From Microbacterium karelineae (GTDB lineage: Bacteria; Actinomycetota; Actinomycetes; Actinomycetales; Microbacteriaceae): a stretch of 64,000 bases of DNA. The notes under the pieces were generated by a model. The model was not told the DNA's origin and searched no databases. It saw only the letters and a program-made list of their open reading frames with translations. Position numbers and translations under genes: made by a program. The stretch lies in the NCBI RefSeq assembly GCF_009745985.1, contig NZ_WFIX01000175.1:124001-188000 (forward strand), in the 5' to 3' direction. Each line of letters begins with the position of its first letter. The stretch's first letter is position 1. This document shows positions 49,483 to 59,675 of this stretch, in pieces.

Positions 49483-51026
49483 GGGCGCCTCCAGACGCGT
49501 CCATCCTGCGCGAGCAGGGCATCGGCCGACTGCGGGCCCCAGGAGCCGGGCTCGTACTGCTCGAGCGGCTCGTCCAGGCTCGCCCAGTACTCCTCGATCG
49601 GATCGAGGATGCGCCACGACAGCTCGACCTCCTCGTGGCGGGGGAACAGCGGCGGATCTCCGAGCAGCACGTCGAGGATCAGGCGCTCGTACGCCTCGGG
49701 GCTCGCCTCCGTGAAGGCGTGGCCGTAGCCGAAGTCCATCGTCACATCGCGCACGTGGGTGCCGTTGCCGGGGACCTTCGAGCCGAATCGCAGCGTCACA
49801 CCCTCGTCGGGCTGCACGCGGATCACTAGCGCGTTCTGGCCGAGCTCCGACGACTGTCCGCGTGAGAACAGGTGCTCGGGGGCCTTCTTGAACACGACCG
49901 CGATCTCGGTCACACGGCGGCCCAGGCGCTTGCCCGTGCGCACGTAGAACGGCACGCCCGCCCAGCGGCGCGTGTCGATCTCGAGCTTGATGGCCGCGTA
50001 GGTCTCGGTTGCGGAGCGGGGGTTCATGCCGTCCTCGTCGAGGAAGCCGGTGACCTGCTCGCCGCCCTGCCAGCCGCCCGCGTACTGCCCGCGCGCGGTG
50101 GCCGTCGAGAGATCCTCCGGCAGCCGCACGGCCGCGAGGACCTTCTCCTTCTCGGCGCGCAGGTGCTCGGCGGAGAGGCTGATGGGCTCCTCCATCGCCG
50201 TGAGCGCGAGGAGCTGCAGGAGGTGGTTCTGGATGACGTCGCGGGCGGCGCCCACGCCGTCGTAGTAGCCGGCGCGGCCGCCGACGCCGATGTCCTCGGC
50301 CATCGTGATCTGCACGTGGTCGATGTGGTTGCGGTTCCAGATCGGCTCGTACAGCTCGTTCGCGAAGCGCATCGCGAGGATGTTCTGCACGGTCTCCTTG
50401 CCGAGGTAGTGGTCGATCCGGAAGATCGCGTCGCTCGGGAAGGCGGCCTCGAGCGAGTCGTTGAGCTCGCGTGCCGACTCGAGGTCGTGGCCGAAGGGCT
50501 TCTCGATGACGACGCGGCGCCAGGTCTCGCCGTCGGCCTTCTCATCGACGAGGCCCGAGTTCAGGAGCTGCTGGGCGACGACGTCGAACGCCTTCGGCGG
50601 GATCGAGAGGTAGAAGGCGTGGTTGCCCATCGTGCCGCGGTCGCGGTCGAGGTCGTCGACCGTCTTGCGCAGGCGTGCGAACGCGTCGGGGTCGTCGAAC
50701 GCGCCCTGGACGAAGCGGATGCCCTGGGCGAGCTGCTGCCAGGTCTCCTCGCGGAACTCGGTGCGCGCGTGTTTCTTGACCGAGTCGTGGACGACCTGCG
50801 CGAAGTCCTCGTCGGCCCACTCGCGGCGGGCGAAGCCGACGAGCGCGAATCCGGGCGGCAGGAGACCGCGGTTGGCGAGGTCGTAGACGGCGGGCATGAG
50901 CTTCTTGCGGGAGAGATCTCCCGTGACGCCGAAGATCACGAGCGCGCTCGGCCCGGCGATGCGATTGAGGCGACGGTCGTCGCTGTCGCGCAGCGGATTG
51001 ACGCCGCGCTGGATGGAGACAGGCAT
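49479..51026 (-). CDS. zwf: Glucose-6-phosphate 1-dehydrogenase
   Basis: 515 residues; oxidises glucose 6-phosphate and reduces NADP, the entry to the pentose phosphate pathway. The nucleotide fold is VIFGVTGDLSRKKL (about 30-43); the substrate and catalytic region is FRIDHYLGKETVQN (about 202-215), with its His. GGAG-like bases precede the ATG at 51026. A 119-nt gap with a hairpin separates it from tal, so it may be partly independent of tkt-tal. Confidence 0.98.
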   Translation of the reverse strand: MPVSIQRGVNPLRDSDDRRLNRIAGPSALVIFGVTGDLSRKKLMPAVYDLANRGLLPPGFALVGFARREWADEDFAQVVHDSVKKHARTEFREETWQQLAQGIRFVQGAFDDPDAFARLRKTVDDLDRDRGTMGNHAFYLSIPPKAFDVVAQQLLNSGLVDEKADGETWRRVVIEKPFGHDLESARELNDSLEAAFPSDAIFRIDHYLGKETVQNILAMRFANELYEPIWNRNHIDHVQITMAEDIGVGGRAGYYDGVGAARDVIQNHLLQLLALTAMEEPISLSAEHLRAEKEKVLAAVRLPEDLSTATARGQYAGGWQGGEQVTGFLDEDGMNPRSATETYAAIKLEIDTRRWAGVPFYVRTGKRLGRRVTEIAVVFKKAPEHLFSRGQSSELGQNALVIRVQPDEGVTLRFGSKVPGNGTHVRDVTMDFGYGHAFTEASPEAYERLILDVLLGDPPLFPRHEEVELSWRILDPIEEYWASLDEPLEQYEPGSWGPQSADALLAQDGRVWRRP

Positions 51027-51102
51027 AGTTCCCTAGGGTCGCGGAATGGCGATGCGGACTCGTGAGAGGGGGAGCGGCCGCTGGCGGGCGGCCGCGGAAC
51101 CG

Positions 51103-51138
51103 GGCCGGGCCTCCCGCTGGGGAGCGGAAGGCCCGGCC
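51103..51138 (-). terminator. Hairpin between tal and zwf
   Basis: 10-bp perfect stem (51103-51112 with 51129-51138) plus an inner 5-bp stem. Located 8 nt after the tal stop on the minus strand, it may attenuate read-through from tkt-tal into zwf-opcA-pgl. No T-tract. Confidence 0.65.
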
Positions 51139-51145
51139 GACGGGA

Positions 51146-52252
51146 TCAGCGCGCCGACTCGAGCGCGTCGGCGACCGTCTTCTGGAGGTCGTGCCACGAG
51201 GCGATGAACTTCTCGACGCCCTCGTCCTCGAGCACCTGCGTGACGTCCGCGAAGTCGACGCCCACGGCGGCGAGCTTCTCGAACACGCCGTGCGCGTCGG
51301 CGTAGTTCGGCGTGACGGCGTCGCCGGCGACCTCGGCGTGGTCGTGCGTGGCCTCGAGCGTCTTCTCGGGCATCGTGTTCACGGTGCCCCTCGCGACGAG
51401 CTCGGTCACGTAGAGGGTGTCGGGGAGCGCGGGGTCCTTCACTCCCGTCGACGCCCACAGCGGGCGCTGCACGTTCGCGCCGGCCGAGACGAGGCCGGCC
51501 GCGCGCTGCTCGGCGAACTTCTTCTCGAACAGCTCGTATGCGAGGCGCGCGTTCGCGACGCCGGCCTGCGACTTCAGCGCGAGCGCCTCGTCGGATCCGA
51601 TCGCCGCGAGGCGCCCATCGACCTCCGTGTCGACACGCGACACGAAGAACGAGGCGACCGAGTGGATCGTCGACACGTCGATCCCCGCGTCCTTCGCCTT
51701 CTCGATGCCGGCGAGGTACGCGTCGATGACCTCGGCGTAGCGCTCGAGGCTGAAGATGAGCGTGACGTTGACGCTGATGCCGGCGCCGATCACTTCGGTG
51801 ATGGCGGGGAGGCCCGCCTTCGTCGCGGGGATCTTGATGAGCACGTTCTCACGGTCGACGCGGGCCGAGAGGTCCTTCGCCTGCGCGATCGTCCCGACCG
51901 TGTCGTGCGCGAGGTCGGGGGAGACCTCGATCGAGACGCGGCCGTCGAGCGTGCCCGTCGCGTCGTAGACAGGGCGGAAGATGTCGCACGCGTCGCGCAC
52001 GTCATCGGTCGTGATCGCGAAGATCGCGTCGTCGGTCGTCGCGTTCTCGCCCGCAAGCGCCGCGATGGCGTCGGCGTACGACGCGCCGTTCGAGAGCGCG
52101 CCGGCGAAGATCGTCGGGTTCGTCGTCACGCCGGTGACGCTGCGCGAGGTGATGAGCTCCGACAGGTTGCCGGAGGAGATGCGGTCGCGCGAGAGGTCGT
52201 CGAGCCAGATGCTGACGCCCTCGGCGGCGAGCTGAGCGGTGGGGGAGGTCAT
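51146..52252 (-). CDS. tal: Transaldolase
   Basis: 368 residues, the length of the actinobacterial type. SGNLSELI and GVTTNPTIF (about 41-49) hold the N-terminal active-site residues; the Schiff-base Lys is in [12 protein letters not shown] (about 135-146). It transfers dihydroxyacetone units between sugar phosphates. AAGGAG lies 5 nt before the ATG at 52252, and the start overlaps the tkt stop as ATGA. Confidence 0.97.
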   Translation of the reverse strand: MTSPTAQLAAEGVSIWLDDLSRDRISSGNLSELITSRSVTGVTTNPTIFAGALSNGASYADAIAALAGENATTDDAIFAITTDDVRDACDIFRPVYDATGTLDGRVSIEVSPDLAHDTVGTIAQAKDLSARVDRENVLIKIPATKAGLPAITEVIGAGISVNVTLIFSLERYAEVIDAYLAGIEKAKDAGIDVSTIHSVASFFVSRVDTEVDGRLAAIGSDEALALKSQAGVANARLAYELFEKKFAEQRAAGLVSAGANVQRPLWASTGVKDPALPDTLYVTELVARGTVNTMPEKTLEATHDHAEVAGDAVTPNYADAHGVFEKLAAVGVDFADVTQVLEDEGVEKFIASWHDLQKTVADALESAR

Positions 52253-54345
52253 GCGTTCTCCTTCAGGGTCTCGCGTGCGGCCTGGACGACCGCTTCCGTG
52301 GTGATGCCGAACTTCTGGAAGAGGGTTCCCGCGTCGGCCGATGCACCGAAGTGCTCGAGGGAGACGGAACGGCCCGTGCTGCCGACGACAGTGGCCCAGG
52401 GCATCGCGATGCCGGCCTCGACCGAGACGCGCGCCGTGAGGGACGAGGGCAGGACGCTCTCGCGGTACTCCTCGGGCTGCTCGGCAAACCACTCGAGCGA
52501 CGGAGCCGAGACGACGCGGGCGTTCACGCCCTCGCCTTTCAGCGCCTCGCGCGCCTCGACGGCGAGCTGCACCTCGGACCCGGTCGCGATGAGCACGACG
52601 TCCGGCGTGCCGTTCGGCGCCTCGGCGAGCACATACGCGCCCTTGCCGGTGAGCGAGGCCGACGCGAAGGTGTCACCCGTCGCCTCGCCCTCACCGCGCT
52701 CGTAGGTGGGAACGCCCTGGCGCGTCAGCGCGATGCCCGCGGGGCCGCCGCGGCGCTTCAGGATCTCGAGCCACGCATAGGCGGTCTCGTTGGCATCCGC
52801 GGGGCGGACGAACGCGAGGTTCGGGATGGCGCGCAGCGCGGCGTAGTGCTCGACGGGCTGGTGCGTCGGGCCGTCCTCGCCGAGTCCGATCGAGTCATGC
52901 GTCCAGACGAAGATGCTCGGGATGTTCATGAGCGCCGCGATGCGGACAGCGGGGCGCATGTAGTCGGCGAACTGCAGGAACGTGCCGCCGTAGGCGCGCG
53001 TCTTGCCGTGCAGCGTGATGCCGTTGAGGATAGCGCCCATGCCGTGCTCGCGGATGCCGAAGTGCAGCACGCGCCCGTACGGGTCGCCCTTCCACTTGCC
53101 GGTCGAATGCTCGGCGGGGATGAACGACTTCGCGCCGTCGATGGTGGTGTTGTTCGAGCCGGCGAGGTCGGCCGAACCGCCCCACAGCTCGGGCAGCTCG
53201 GGGGCGAGGGCGTTGAGCACCTTGCCGGACGCGGCGCGGGTCGCGAGGCCCTTGCCGGCCTCGAACACCGGCAGCGCCTGCTCGATGTCGGCGGGCAGCT
53301 CTCCCGCCTCGAGGCGATCGAACAGAGCCTTGCGCTCGGGGTTCGCCGCGGCCCACGCATCGAACCGCTCCTGCCACGCGGCCTGCGCCGCGGTGCCGCG
53401 CTCGACGAGCTCTCGCGTGTGCGCGATGACCTCGTCGGCGACCTCGAAGCTCTTCTCGGGGTCGAAGCCCATGACCTTCTTGGTCGCGGCGAGCTCGTCG
53501 GCGCCGAGGGCGGATCCATGGATGCCGCCCGTGTTCTGCTTGCCGGGGGCCGGCCAGCCGATGACGGTCTTGAGGACGATGAGCGAGGGCTTGCCGGTCT
53601 CGGCCTTGGCCGCCTCGATCGCCGCGTGCAGCTCGGCGATGTCCTCGACGTACTCGCCGGTCTTCTTCCAGTCGACCGTGAGCACCTGCCAGCCGTACGA
53701 CTCGTACCGCTTCGCGACGTCCTCGGTGAACGCGACGTCGGTGTCATCCTCGATGGAGATCTGGTTCGCGTCGTACAGCGCGATGAGGTTGCCGAGCTTC
53801 TGGTGGCCGGCGAGCGAGCTGGTCTCGCTCGTGACGCCCTCCTGCAGGTCGCCGTCGGAGGCGATGACGTACACGAAGTGGTCGAAGGGGCTCTCGCCGG
53901 CGGGAGCCTCGGGGTCGAAGAGGCCGCGCTCGTATCGAGCGGCGTAGGCGAAGCCCACCGACGAGGCGAGGCCCTGGCCGAGCGGGCCGGTCGTGATCTC
54001 GACGCCGTCGGTCTCGCCGAACTCGGGGTGGCCCGGGGTCTTCGACTCCCAGGTGCGCAGCGCCTTGACGTCGTCGAGCTCGAGCCCGAAGCCGCCGAGA
54101 TAGAGCTGCACGTACTGCGTCAGCGAGGAATGCCCCGCGGAGAGGATGAAGCGGTCGCGCCCCACCCAGTGCGTGTCGGCTGGATTGTGGTTCATCACGC
54201 GCTGGTAGAGCAGGTACGCCGCGGGAGCGAGGCTCATCGCCGTTCCCGGGTGGCCGTTTCCGACCTTCTCGACAGCGTCGGCTGCGAGCACTCGCGCGGT
54301 GTCGACGGCCCGGCCGTCGATCTCGTCCCAATGCAGTTCCGCCAC
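52249..54345 (-). CDS. tkt: Transketolase
   Basis: 698 residues, the standard length. The ThDP domain has [15 protein letters not shown] (about 24-38) and the motif [12 protein letters not shown]-like segment [13 protein letters not shown] (about 150-162); the Pyr domain has [19 protein letters not shown] (about 470-488). It moves two-carbon units between sugar phosphates. I chose the GTG at 54343-54345, with AAAGG 7 nt upstream, which gives [15 protein letters not shown]. First gene of the operon. Confidence 0.98.
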   Translation of the reverse strand: MAELHWDEIDGRAVDTARVLAADAVEKVGNGHPGTAMSLAPAAYLLYQRVMNHNPADTHWVGRDRFILSAGHSSLTQYVQLYLGGFGLELDDVKALRTWESKTPGHPEFGETDGVEITTGPLGQGLASSVGFAYAARYERGLFDPEAPAGESPFDHFVYVIASDGDLQEGVTSETSSLAGHQKLGNLIALYDANQISIEDDTDVAFTEDVAKRYESYGWQVLTVDWKKTGEYVEDIAELHAAIEAAKAETGKPSLIVLKTVIGWPAPGKQNTGGIHGSALGADELAATKKVMGFDPEKSFEVADEVIAHTRELVERGTAAQAAWQERFDAWAAANPERKALFDRLEAGELPADIEQALPVFEAGKGLATRAASGKVLNALAPELPELWGGSADLAGSNNTTIDGAKSFIPAEHSTGKWKGDPYGRVLHFGIREHGMGAILNGITLHGKTRAYGGTFLQFADYMRPAVRIAALMNIPSIFVWTHDSIGLGEDGPTHQPVEHYAALRAIPNLAFVRPADANETAYAWLEILKRRGGPAGIALTRQGVPTYERGEGEATGDTFASASLTGKGAYVLAEAPNGTPDVVLIATGSEVQLAVEAREALKGEGVNARVVSAPSLEWFAEQPEEYRESVLPSSLTARVSVEAGIAMPWATVVGSTGRSVSLEHFGASADAGTLFQKFGITTEAVVQAARETLKENA

Positions 54346-54656
54346 GGGACCGCCTTTCGTGATGGGGTGAAGCGTCTCAGAGCGGTCGCTGCCTCGAGAG
54401 TGAGGTGGGTATCGATGTCGGACCGCGTCGACGCGCGTTTCGCGCCCCAGCATAGTGATTTCCGGGGACTGCCGCGTCATAGCGTGTCAGCGGATGACGC
54501 TCGCCCGGTTCCCGTCCGGCGACGGGCGTGTGACGAACACCGCACGTCGTCGCCGTGGGTGCTGTGAGCATGAGAGGAGCCTGATCGTCGCGGGGATCCG
54601 GCCTGCCCTAGAATGGGGTGGTTGCACACGGAGCACAGAATCAGGAGGCACCCGCG
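54346..54656. promoter_or_regulatory. 311-nt divergent intergenic region (tkt / ctaB)
   Basis: No credible gene. It must hold the tkt promoter on the minus strand (not clearly identified) and the ctaB promoter on the plus strand: TAGAAT at 54609-54614. The ctaB mRNA would have a leader of about 40 nt with AGGAGG at 54643-54648. Confidence 0.5.
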
Positions 54657-55631
54657 GTGTCGATGACTTCTCGCCCCGAGCCCGCGTCCGCGGAAGGACA
54701 GCGCGGTTCGGCCGGCACGGCGCCGCGCCGCAGCGTCTCCCGCACCCTCGCGGCATATGTCGCGCTCACGAAGCCGCGGGTCCTCGAGCTGCTGCTCGTC
54801 TCGACGGTGCCCGTCATGTTCCTCGCCGCCCAGGGGCTGCCGAACCTGTGGCTCGTCGTCGCCACCGTGATCGGCGGTGCCATGAGCGCCGGCTCCGCCG
54901 CGTCGTTCAACATGTACATCGATCGCGACATCGATGCGCGCATGAAGCGCACGAAGAACCGTCCCATCGTGACGGGCGAGATCACGCCGCGCGCCGCCCT
55001 GATCTTCTCGTGGGTGCTCGCGATCGTGCAGGCCGTGTGGTTCCTCGCGTTCACCAACCTGCTCACGACATTCCTGTCGGCGTTCGCGATCTTCTTCTAC
55101 GTCGTCGTCTACACGATCCTGCTCAAGCGCCATACCGAGCAGAACATCGTATGGGGTGGGATCGCGGGCTGCTTCCCCGTGCTCATCGGCTGGACGGCCG
55201 TGACGAACTCGCTCGACTGGGCCCCGTTCGTGCTGTTCGCGCTCGTGTTCCTGTGGACGCCGCCGCACTACTGGCCGCTGTCGATCAAGTACGCCGCAGA
55301 CTACGACGAGACCGATGTGCCGATGCTCGGGGCGACCCGTTCGGGCGCGCAGGTCGGGCTGCAGGTCGTGCTCTACGCGTGGGCGACCGTCGCGTGCTCC
55401 CTGCTGCTCGTCCCCGTCGCGGGCATGGGCCTCGTCTACACCGCCTCCGCGCTCGTGTTCGGCGCCTGGTTCATCTACGAGTCGCACCGCATGTACGCGA
55501 TGTCCGTGCGGGCCTCGGCCGGTGTCGCCGACGGATCCGCCGCTCGCCCGATGCGCGTCTTCCACGCCTCGATCACGTACCTCACGCTCGTGTTCGTGGC
55601 CGTCGCGGTCGACCCGCTCCTGCCGTTCTGA
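54657..55631 (+). CDS. ctaB: Protoheme IX farnesyltransferase (heme O synthase)
   Basis: 324 residues of the UbiA prenyltransferase family, with about eight or nine helices. The first Asp-rich motif is [19 protein letters not shown] (about 95-113); the second is [12 protein letters not shown] (about 218-229). It adds a farnesyl group to heme B for cytochrome aa3 oxidase. The GTG at 54657 has AGGAGG 8 nt upstream; ATG 54663 would be too far. ctaA, the next enzyme of the pathway, is 2.8 kb downstream on the other strand. Confidence 0.95.
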   Translation: MSMTSRPEPASAEGQRGSAGTAPRRSVSRTLAAYVALTKPRVLELLLVSTVPVMFLAAQGLPNLWLVVATVIGGAMSAGSAASFNMYIDRDIDARMKRTKNRPIVTGEITPRAALIFSWVLAIVQAVWFLAFTNLLTTFLSAFAIFFYVVVYTILLKRHTEQNIVWGGIAGCFPVLIGWTAVTNSLDWAPFVLFALVFLWTPPHYWPLSIKYAADYDETDVPMLGATRSGAQVGLQVVLYAWATVACSLLLVPVAGMGLVYTASALVFGAWFIYESHRMYAMSVRASAGVADGSAARPMRVFHASITYLTLVFVAVAVDPLLPF

Positions 55632-55668
55632 CGACCGGCCCGCCGGTCGCCGTGTCGGACCGCCGCGA

Positions 55669-55674
55669 TAGCCT
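55669..55674 (+). promoter_or_regulatory. -10 box of a leaderless MFS transcript
   Basis: TAGCCT lies 6 nt before the GTG at 55681; no Shine-Dalgarno is visible. Confidence 0.5.
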
Positions 55675-55680
55675 GATCCG

Positions 55681-57174
55681 GTGACGACCGCCGACGGATC
55701 CCCTCCCCACACCCGCACGATCACGCTCGATCACGGCGGCCGCTGGCGGGCGTTCTGGGCGAGCCTGTCGGTGGCGGCGCTCACGATCCTCGACATCTCG
55801 AAGGTCAATGTCGGCCTCGCGTCGATCGAACAGGCGCTCGGCGGCGGATCCACCGAGCTGCAGCTCGTCGTGTCGGGCTACATCCTCGCCTTCGGCCTCA
55901 CGCTCGTCCCGTTCGGTCGGATCGGCGACCAGCGCTCGCGACGCACGCTGATGATCGCGGGCCTCATCGGCTTCACGATCGCGAGCGCGCTGTGCGCCCT
56001 CGCGCCGAACATCTGGATGCTCGTGATCGCGCGGTTCCTGCAGGGCGTCGCGGCCGGCGTGCAGATGCCGCAGGTGATGGGCACGATCCAGCAGGTCTTC
56101 ACGGGGCGCGAGCGGGCCACCGCCTTCGGCTTGTTCGGCGCCATCATCGGGCTGTCGACGGCGTTCGGGCCGACGATCGGCGGCCTCCTCATCGCGATCG
56201 GCGGGCCGACCGACGGCTGGCGCTGGATCTTCTGGATGAACGTGCCGCTCGGCATCGTCGTCATCGCGATCCTCGCGAAGACCCTTCCCGAGGTGCGGCG
56301 GCCGAGCGGCGAGAAGCTGTCGCTCGATCCCATCGGGCTGACGTTGTTCGGCATCACGGTGCTGACGCTCATGGTGCCGTTCCTGTTCACGACCGGGTCG
56401 CCCGACGACTCGCCCCTGCGCTGGTGGCTGCTCGTGCCGTGTGTGCTGTTCGCCGCCGCGTTCCTCGGCTGGGAGCGCCGCTACGCGCGCCGCGGCGGAT
56501 CCCCCCTCGTTCCGCTCGGGCTGTTCCGAGTCACCTCATGGCGCAACGGCACGATCCTGCAGTCGCTGTACTTCGCGGCCATGCCATCGATCTTCCTGCT
56601 GACGGCGCTCTACCTCCAGACCGGCCTCGGCGTCGCGGCCGTGTACGCGGGCATGGTCACGATCGGCTTCGCCCTGCTCAGCGCGCTCTCGTCCTGGCTG
56701 AGCGGCAAGCTCGTGCAGCGATTCGGGCGCGCGCTCGTCATCTTCGGCCTCGTCCTCGTCCTCGCGGCGACCATCGGCCTCGTCGCGATCGCGCACCTCG
56801 CGAGCGATGAGGCCACGCCGTGGCTCATGGCCGCGATCCTGCTCGTCGGCGGCATCGGCGGCGGCTGCGTCATCTCGCCGAATCAGACGCTCACGCTCGC
56901 CGAGATCCCGCCCGCAGAGGGTGGCCTCGCGGGATCCGTCGGCCAGCTGGGGCAGCGCATCGGCAACGCGATCGGGGCCGCGATCGCGCTGTCGCTGTTC
57001 TACTCGACGATCTTCCGCGAAGAGGGGTCCGAGACGCACTCGGTCGCCTACCACGACGCATACGGGAACGGGCTGCTCTCGGCCGCGCTGTTCGTCGCCG
57101 CCGCACTCGTCGTCGCGTTCATCGACCTGGGCGCACGCCGCCGCTCGGAGCGCTCCGGGGCGGGGGAGGCATGA
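55681..57174 (+). CDS. MFS exporter, DHA2-like (14-helix) family
   Basis: 497 residues with about 14 hydrophobic helices. Motif A is seen as GRIGDQRSRRTL (about 80-91) after helix 2, and helix 5 has the antiporter-type motif IIGLSTAFGPTIGGLL (about 156-171). Such proteins export drugs or metabolites with proton antiport. It overlaps the next gene by 4 nt (ATGA), which suggests a joint function; the substrate is unknown. Confidence 0.88.
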   Translation: MTTADGSPPHTRTITLDHGGRWRAFWASLSVAALTILDISKVNVGLASIEQALGGGSTELQLVVSGYILAFGLTLVPFGRIGDQRSRRTLMIAGLIGFTIASALCALAPNIWMLVIARFLQGVAAGVQMPQVMGTIQQVFTGRERATAFGLFGAIIGLSTAFGPTIGGLLIAIGGPTDGWRWIFWMNVPLGIVVIAILAKTLPEVRRPSGEKLSLDPIGLTLFGITVLTLMVPFLFTTGSPDDSPLRWWLLVPCVLFAAAFLGWERRYARRGGSPLVPLGLFRVTSWRNGTILQSLYFAAMPSIFLLTALYLQTGLGVAAVYAGMVTIGFALLSALSSWLSGKLVQRFGRALVIFGLVLVLAATIGLVAIAHLASDEATPWLMAAILLVGGIGGGCVISPNQTLTLAEIPPAEGGLAGSVGQLGQRIGNAIGAAIALSLFYSTIFREEGSETHSVAYHDAYGNGLLSAALFVAAALVVAFIDLGARRRSERSGAGEA

Positions 57175-58343
57175 CCTCGGCGGCCCCGCCGCGCCCTCGC
57201 CGGCGCCGGACGGGGTGGATCATCCTGGCGTCCGTCGCGGCGGTGTTCGCGGTCGTACTGGTGATCGCGCTCGTCGTGATGCCGCCCGTGCTCGCACGCC
57301 AGGAGGCGGAGGCGCGCTACGCCGACGCCGTCGCGGCGCAGAACGCGACGGCCGAAGAGCACCGCGAGGCGCACGCGGCGTTTCGCGCCGCGGCGGATCC
57401 CGCGCTGGAGTCCCTCGCGCTCGCCGACGAGATCGTGACGGACCGCGTGCGCCCCTACGTCGGGGCGGGTGCGTTCGAGGCGGCGTCGGAGGCGGCCGGC
57501 GCCGTGCGCGACGTGGACGACCTCCCGGACGCGCAGGATCCGCCCGAGGCGCGGCCGGCCGAGCATCTCGACTCGACCGACGCGTATACGGCGGCGGCCG
57601 AGGAGCTCGAGGACGAGGCCGCGGCGCTGGCGGCGGATGCCGAGCGGCTGACCGCGTCCGCGGGTGCGTACTCGGAGCGCGGGCCGGCGCTCGACGACGC
57701 GATCGCGGACCTGCGCGCGACGATCCCCGACGAGACGGCTCGCCTCGAGGAGGCCAACATCTCCTCGCGGGCGATCGAACGCGTTCGGCTGCAGTACGCC
57801 GCCGACCTCGCCGCGACGAGCGACGACACCGTCGCGTACTACGTCGACGAGTACGTCGCGGCGGCGCAGGTCGTCGAGCGATCGCAGGCGACAGAGCTCG
57901 CCGAGAAGGAGGTCGGCGACGGACTGTATGAGACCCGCCTCGAGATCGAGGATTTCGTGCGCTCGATCGTGGGCGATACGCGCGTCGACTTCGACTGGGC
58001 GCCGATCGTGAACGGCCTCGGCGCGGGCGAATCGGCCGGCGGCTTCACGACGTGGTGGTACAGCGATGGCGGCTACGCGACGATGGAGCTCTCGCACAGC
58101 ATCGCGGCCTACTGGCCGGACGCGCGCTTCGAGAGCCTCGTCGTGCACGAGGCCGGCCACGCCATCACCTCGCAGTGCCGCGACATGCTCGCCGACCCGT
58201 TCGATGGCGATGTGGAGCTGATGGCGACTGCGTGGGCCATCGGCATGGGCTACGACAACCCGTGGGGCAACGGCGTCGACTACTACTACGGGGGCGTGCC
58301 GCCGGCGGACGACCTCGTCGATGCGTCGAAGGCGTGCCGCTGA
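57171..58343 (+). CDS. Membrane-anchored coiled-coil protein with a HEAGH zinc-protease-like motif
   Basis: 390 residues. A basic N-terminus (PPRPRRRRTG) and one helix at about 15-40 anchor it, with the rest probably outside. A long Ala/Glu-rich coiled coil spans about 43-260. The C-terminal domain has VVHEAGHAI with H326-E327-H330, and an acidic E349 in DVELMATAWA, the spacing of a gluzincin-type third ligand. Two cysteines (C336 and the penultimate residue, C389) may pair. It is translationally coupled to the MFS exporter. I do not recognise a named family; peptidase activity is a prediction. Confidence 0.75.
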   Translation: MTSAAPPRPRRRRTGWIILASVAAVFAVVLVIALVVMPPVLARQEAEARYADAVAAQNATAEEHREAHAAFRAAADPALESLALADEIVTDRVRPYVGAGAFEAASEAAGAVRDVDDLPDAQDPPEARPAEHLDSTDAYTAAAEELEDEAAALAADAERLTASAGAYSERGPALDDAIADLRATIPDETARLEEANISSRAIERVRLQYAADLAATSDDTVAYYVDEYVAAAQVVERSQATELAEKEVGDGLYETRLEIEDFVRSIVGDTRVDFDWAPIVNGLGAGESAGGFTTWWYSDGGYATMELSHSIAAYWPDARFESLVVHEAGHAITSQCRDMLADPFDGDVELMATAWAIGMGYDNPWGNGVDYYYGGVPPADDLVDASKACR

Positions 58344-58403
58344 CCCCATCCGCATGACGCTCGTCGACGGGTTTCGCGAGACGACCCGTCGGTTCCGGCC
58401 ATG

Positions 58404-59447
58404 TCAACGGTGGGCGGCGGGGCGCTTCAAGCGCAGCACGACGACGACATACGCGGCCGCCGTCAGCGACGCGAGCACCATGTGGACCCCCACCAGGAAG
58501 GGAGGCAGCGCGGTGTTCGCCTGCCAGATCCCGACGAAGATCTGGATCGCGAGCGCGCCGACGAAGGCACCGGACCACGCGCGCGTCGGGAGATCGCGGG
58601 CCCAGGCGACGCCCGCGATGACGAGCGCGAGCACGGCCAGGGCGTAGCCGGGCCACGAGTGCACGTGGGCGAGCACGGAGGCATCGAAGCCGTCGCGCTG
58701 GACGTACTCGTCGCCCGAGTGCGGGCCGTTCGCCGTCGTCAGAACTCCGAAGGCGATCGTGAGCGCGAGAACGAGGGAGGTGATGTGCACGAGGATCGCG
58801 TACCCCCTCGGCACGGCGAGCTCGCGCGGGCCCGTCACCGCGCTCATCCGGACGAGGAAGGCGGCCGTGACGCACACGAGGGCGAGGGACGAGGCGTAGT
58901 GGAAGCCGACGACGAAGGGGTTGAGGCCCGTCAGGACGGCGCTGCCGCCCACGACCGCCTGCGCCATGACGCCGACGAGCACGATCCAGGCGAGCGTCAG
59001 CAGGTCTCGGCGGACGGGAGTGATGATCAGGGAGTGCACGGCGCCGGCGATCGCGGCGACGAGCAGAACGACCGACATGGGGACCGCGCCCGACGCCCCT
59101 GCCGCGGTGAACGCGACGTAGGCGCCGACCGCGAGGACGATACCGCCCACGGCGAACAGAACCGCGGGAAGGAGCGAGCGCCGGCCTCCGGCCGCGTGCA
59201 GCGCGAGCAGCAGCACGGCGAGCGCGAGGATCCCCACCAGGCCCGTCATCGTGCGATTGCCGAACTCGATGATGCCGTGGATCCCCATCGCCGCCGTCGG
59301 GACGAGTGAATCCGGCGTGCAGAGCGGCCATTCCGAGCAGCCGAGTCCCGAGCCCGTGAGCCGCACCGCGCCGCCCGTTCCGATGATCACGACCTCGGCG
59401 AGGAACGACAGCCAGGCGAAGACCTTGAGCGCGGGGGAGATCGGCAT
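58404..59447 (-). CDS. ctaA: Heme A synthase (COX15/CtaA family)
   Basis: 347 residues with about eight helices. Conserved parts are GTGGAVRLTGSGLGCSEWPLC (split: about 22-32 and 33-42), with the Cys pair of the extracytoplasmic loop, HGIIEFGNRTMTG with its His and Glu, and the His residues of HVHSWPGYA and GVHMVLA that ligate heme. It oxidises heme O to heme A, following CtaB. AGGAG lies 8 nt before the ATG at 59447. Confidence 0.93.
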   Translation of the reverse strand: MPISPALKVFAWLSFLAEVVIIGTGGAVRLTGSGLGCSEWPLCTPDSLVPTAAMGIHGIIEFGNRTMTGLVGILALAVLLLALHAAGGRRSLLPAVLFAVGGIVLAVGAYVAFTAAGASGAVPMSVVLLVAAIAGAVHSLIITPVRRDLLTLAWIVLVGVMAQAVVGGSAVLTGLNPFVVGFHYASSLALVCVTAAFLVRMSAVTGPRELAVPRGYAILVHITSLVLALTIAFGVLTTANGPHSGDEYVQRDGFDASVLAHVHSWPGYALAVLALVIAGVAWARDLPTRAWSGAFVGALAIQIFVGIWQANTALPPFLVGVHMVLASLTAAAYVVVVLRLKRPAAHR

Positions 59448-59512
59448 GGGAGGGGCTCCTGTACCTGCCCTGGGTGTTACGGCGATACCGACGAGGCCCC
59501 GGGCGAAACCTG

Positions 59513-59518
59513 TAGAAT
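59513..59518 (+). promoter_or_regulatory. -10 box of the suf operon
   Basis: TAGAAT lies 158 nt before the sufB ATG and 6 nt before a 17-codon open frame (59525-59578), so the suf mRNA may begin with a leaderless short ORF. The intervening leader has no other clear gene; GAGGAG (59657-59662) is the sufB ribosome site, rather far upstream. Confidence 0.5.
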
Positions 59519-59524
59519 TGAGCG

Positions 59525-59578
59525 ATGAAGGATTCCCACGCGCCGCGTGCGGTATCCGCGAACAGTCTAGGGGCGTGA
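59525..59578 (+). CDS. Possible 17-codon leader ORF before sufB
   Basis: ATG at 59525 sits exactly at the expected transcription start of the suf promoter; the peptide begins MKDSHAPRAV and ends at TGA 59576-59578. No known peptide resembles it. Chance occurrence is quite possible. Confidence 0.25.
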   Translation: MKDSHAPRAVSANSLGA

Positions 59579-59675
59579 CCTGCGCCATCGATGAGGGTCC
59601 GACCACACCGCGTCCACTCCGACGCGGTGGAGCAGCTGACACTGTTCGAGACCCGTGAGGAGAGTGTGAGCCGAC

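Noticed and set aside
49872-51065. Plus-strand 397-codon frame opposite zwf
   Set aside because: Zwf on the minus strand has all family motifs; the opposite frame is a low-complexity shadow.
51074-51095. Two GCGGCCGC palindromes 14 bp apart between tal and zwf
   Set aside because: The octamer is self-complementary and easily arises in a G+C-rich gap; no further structure or conservation is visible.
59574-59658. GTG-started 27-codon frame before sufB
   Set aside because: No ribosome site, starts within another short frame and ends before sufB; likely chance.
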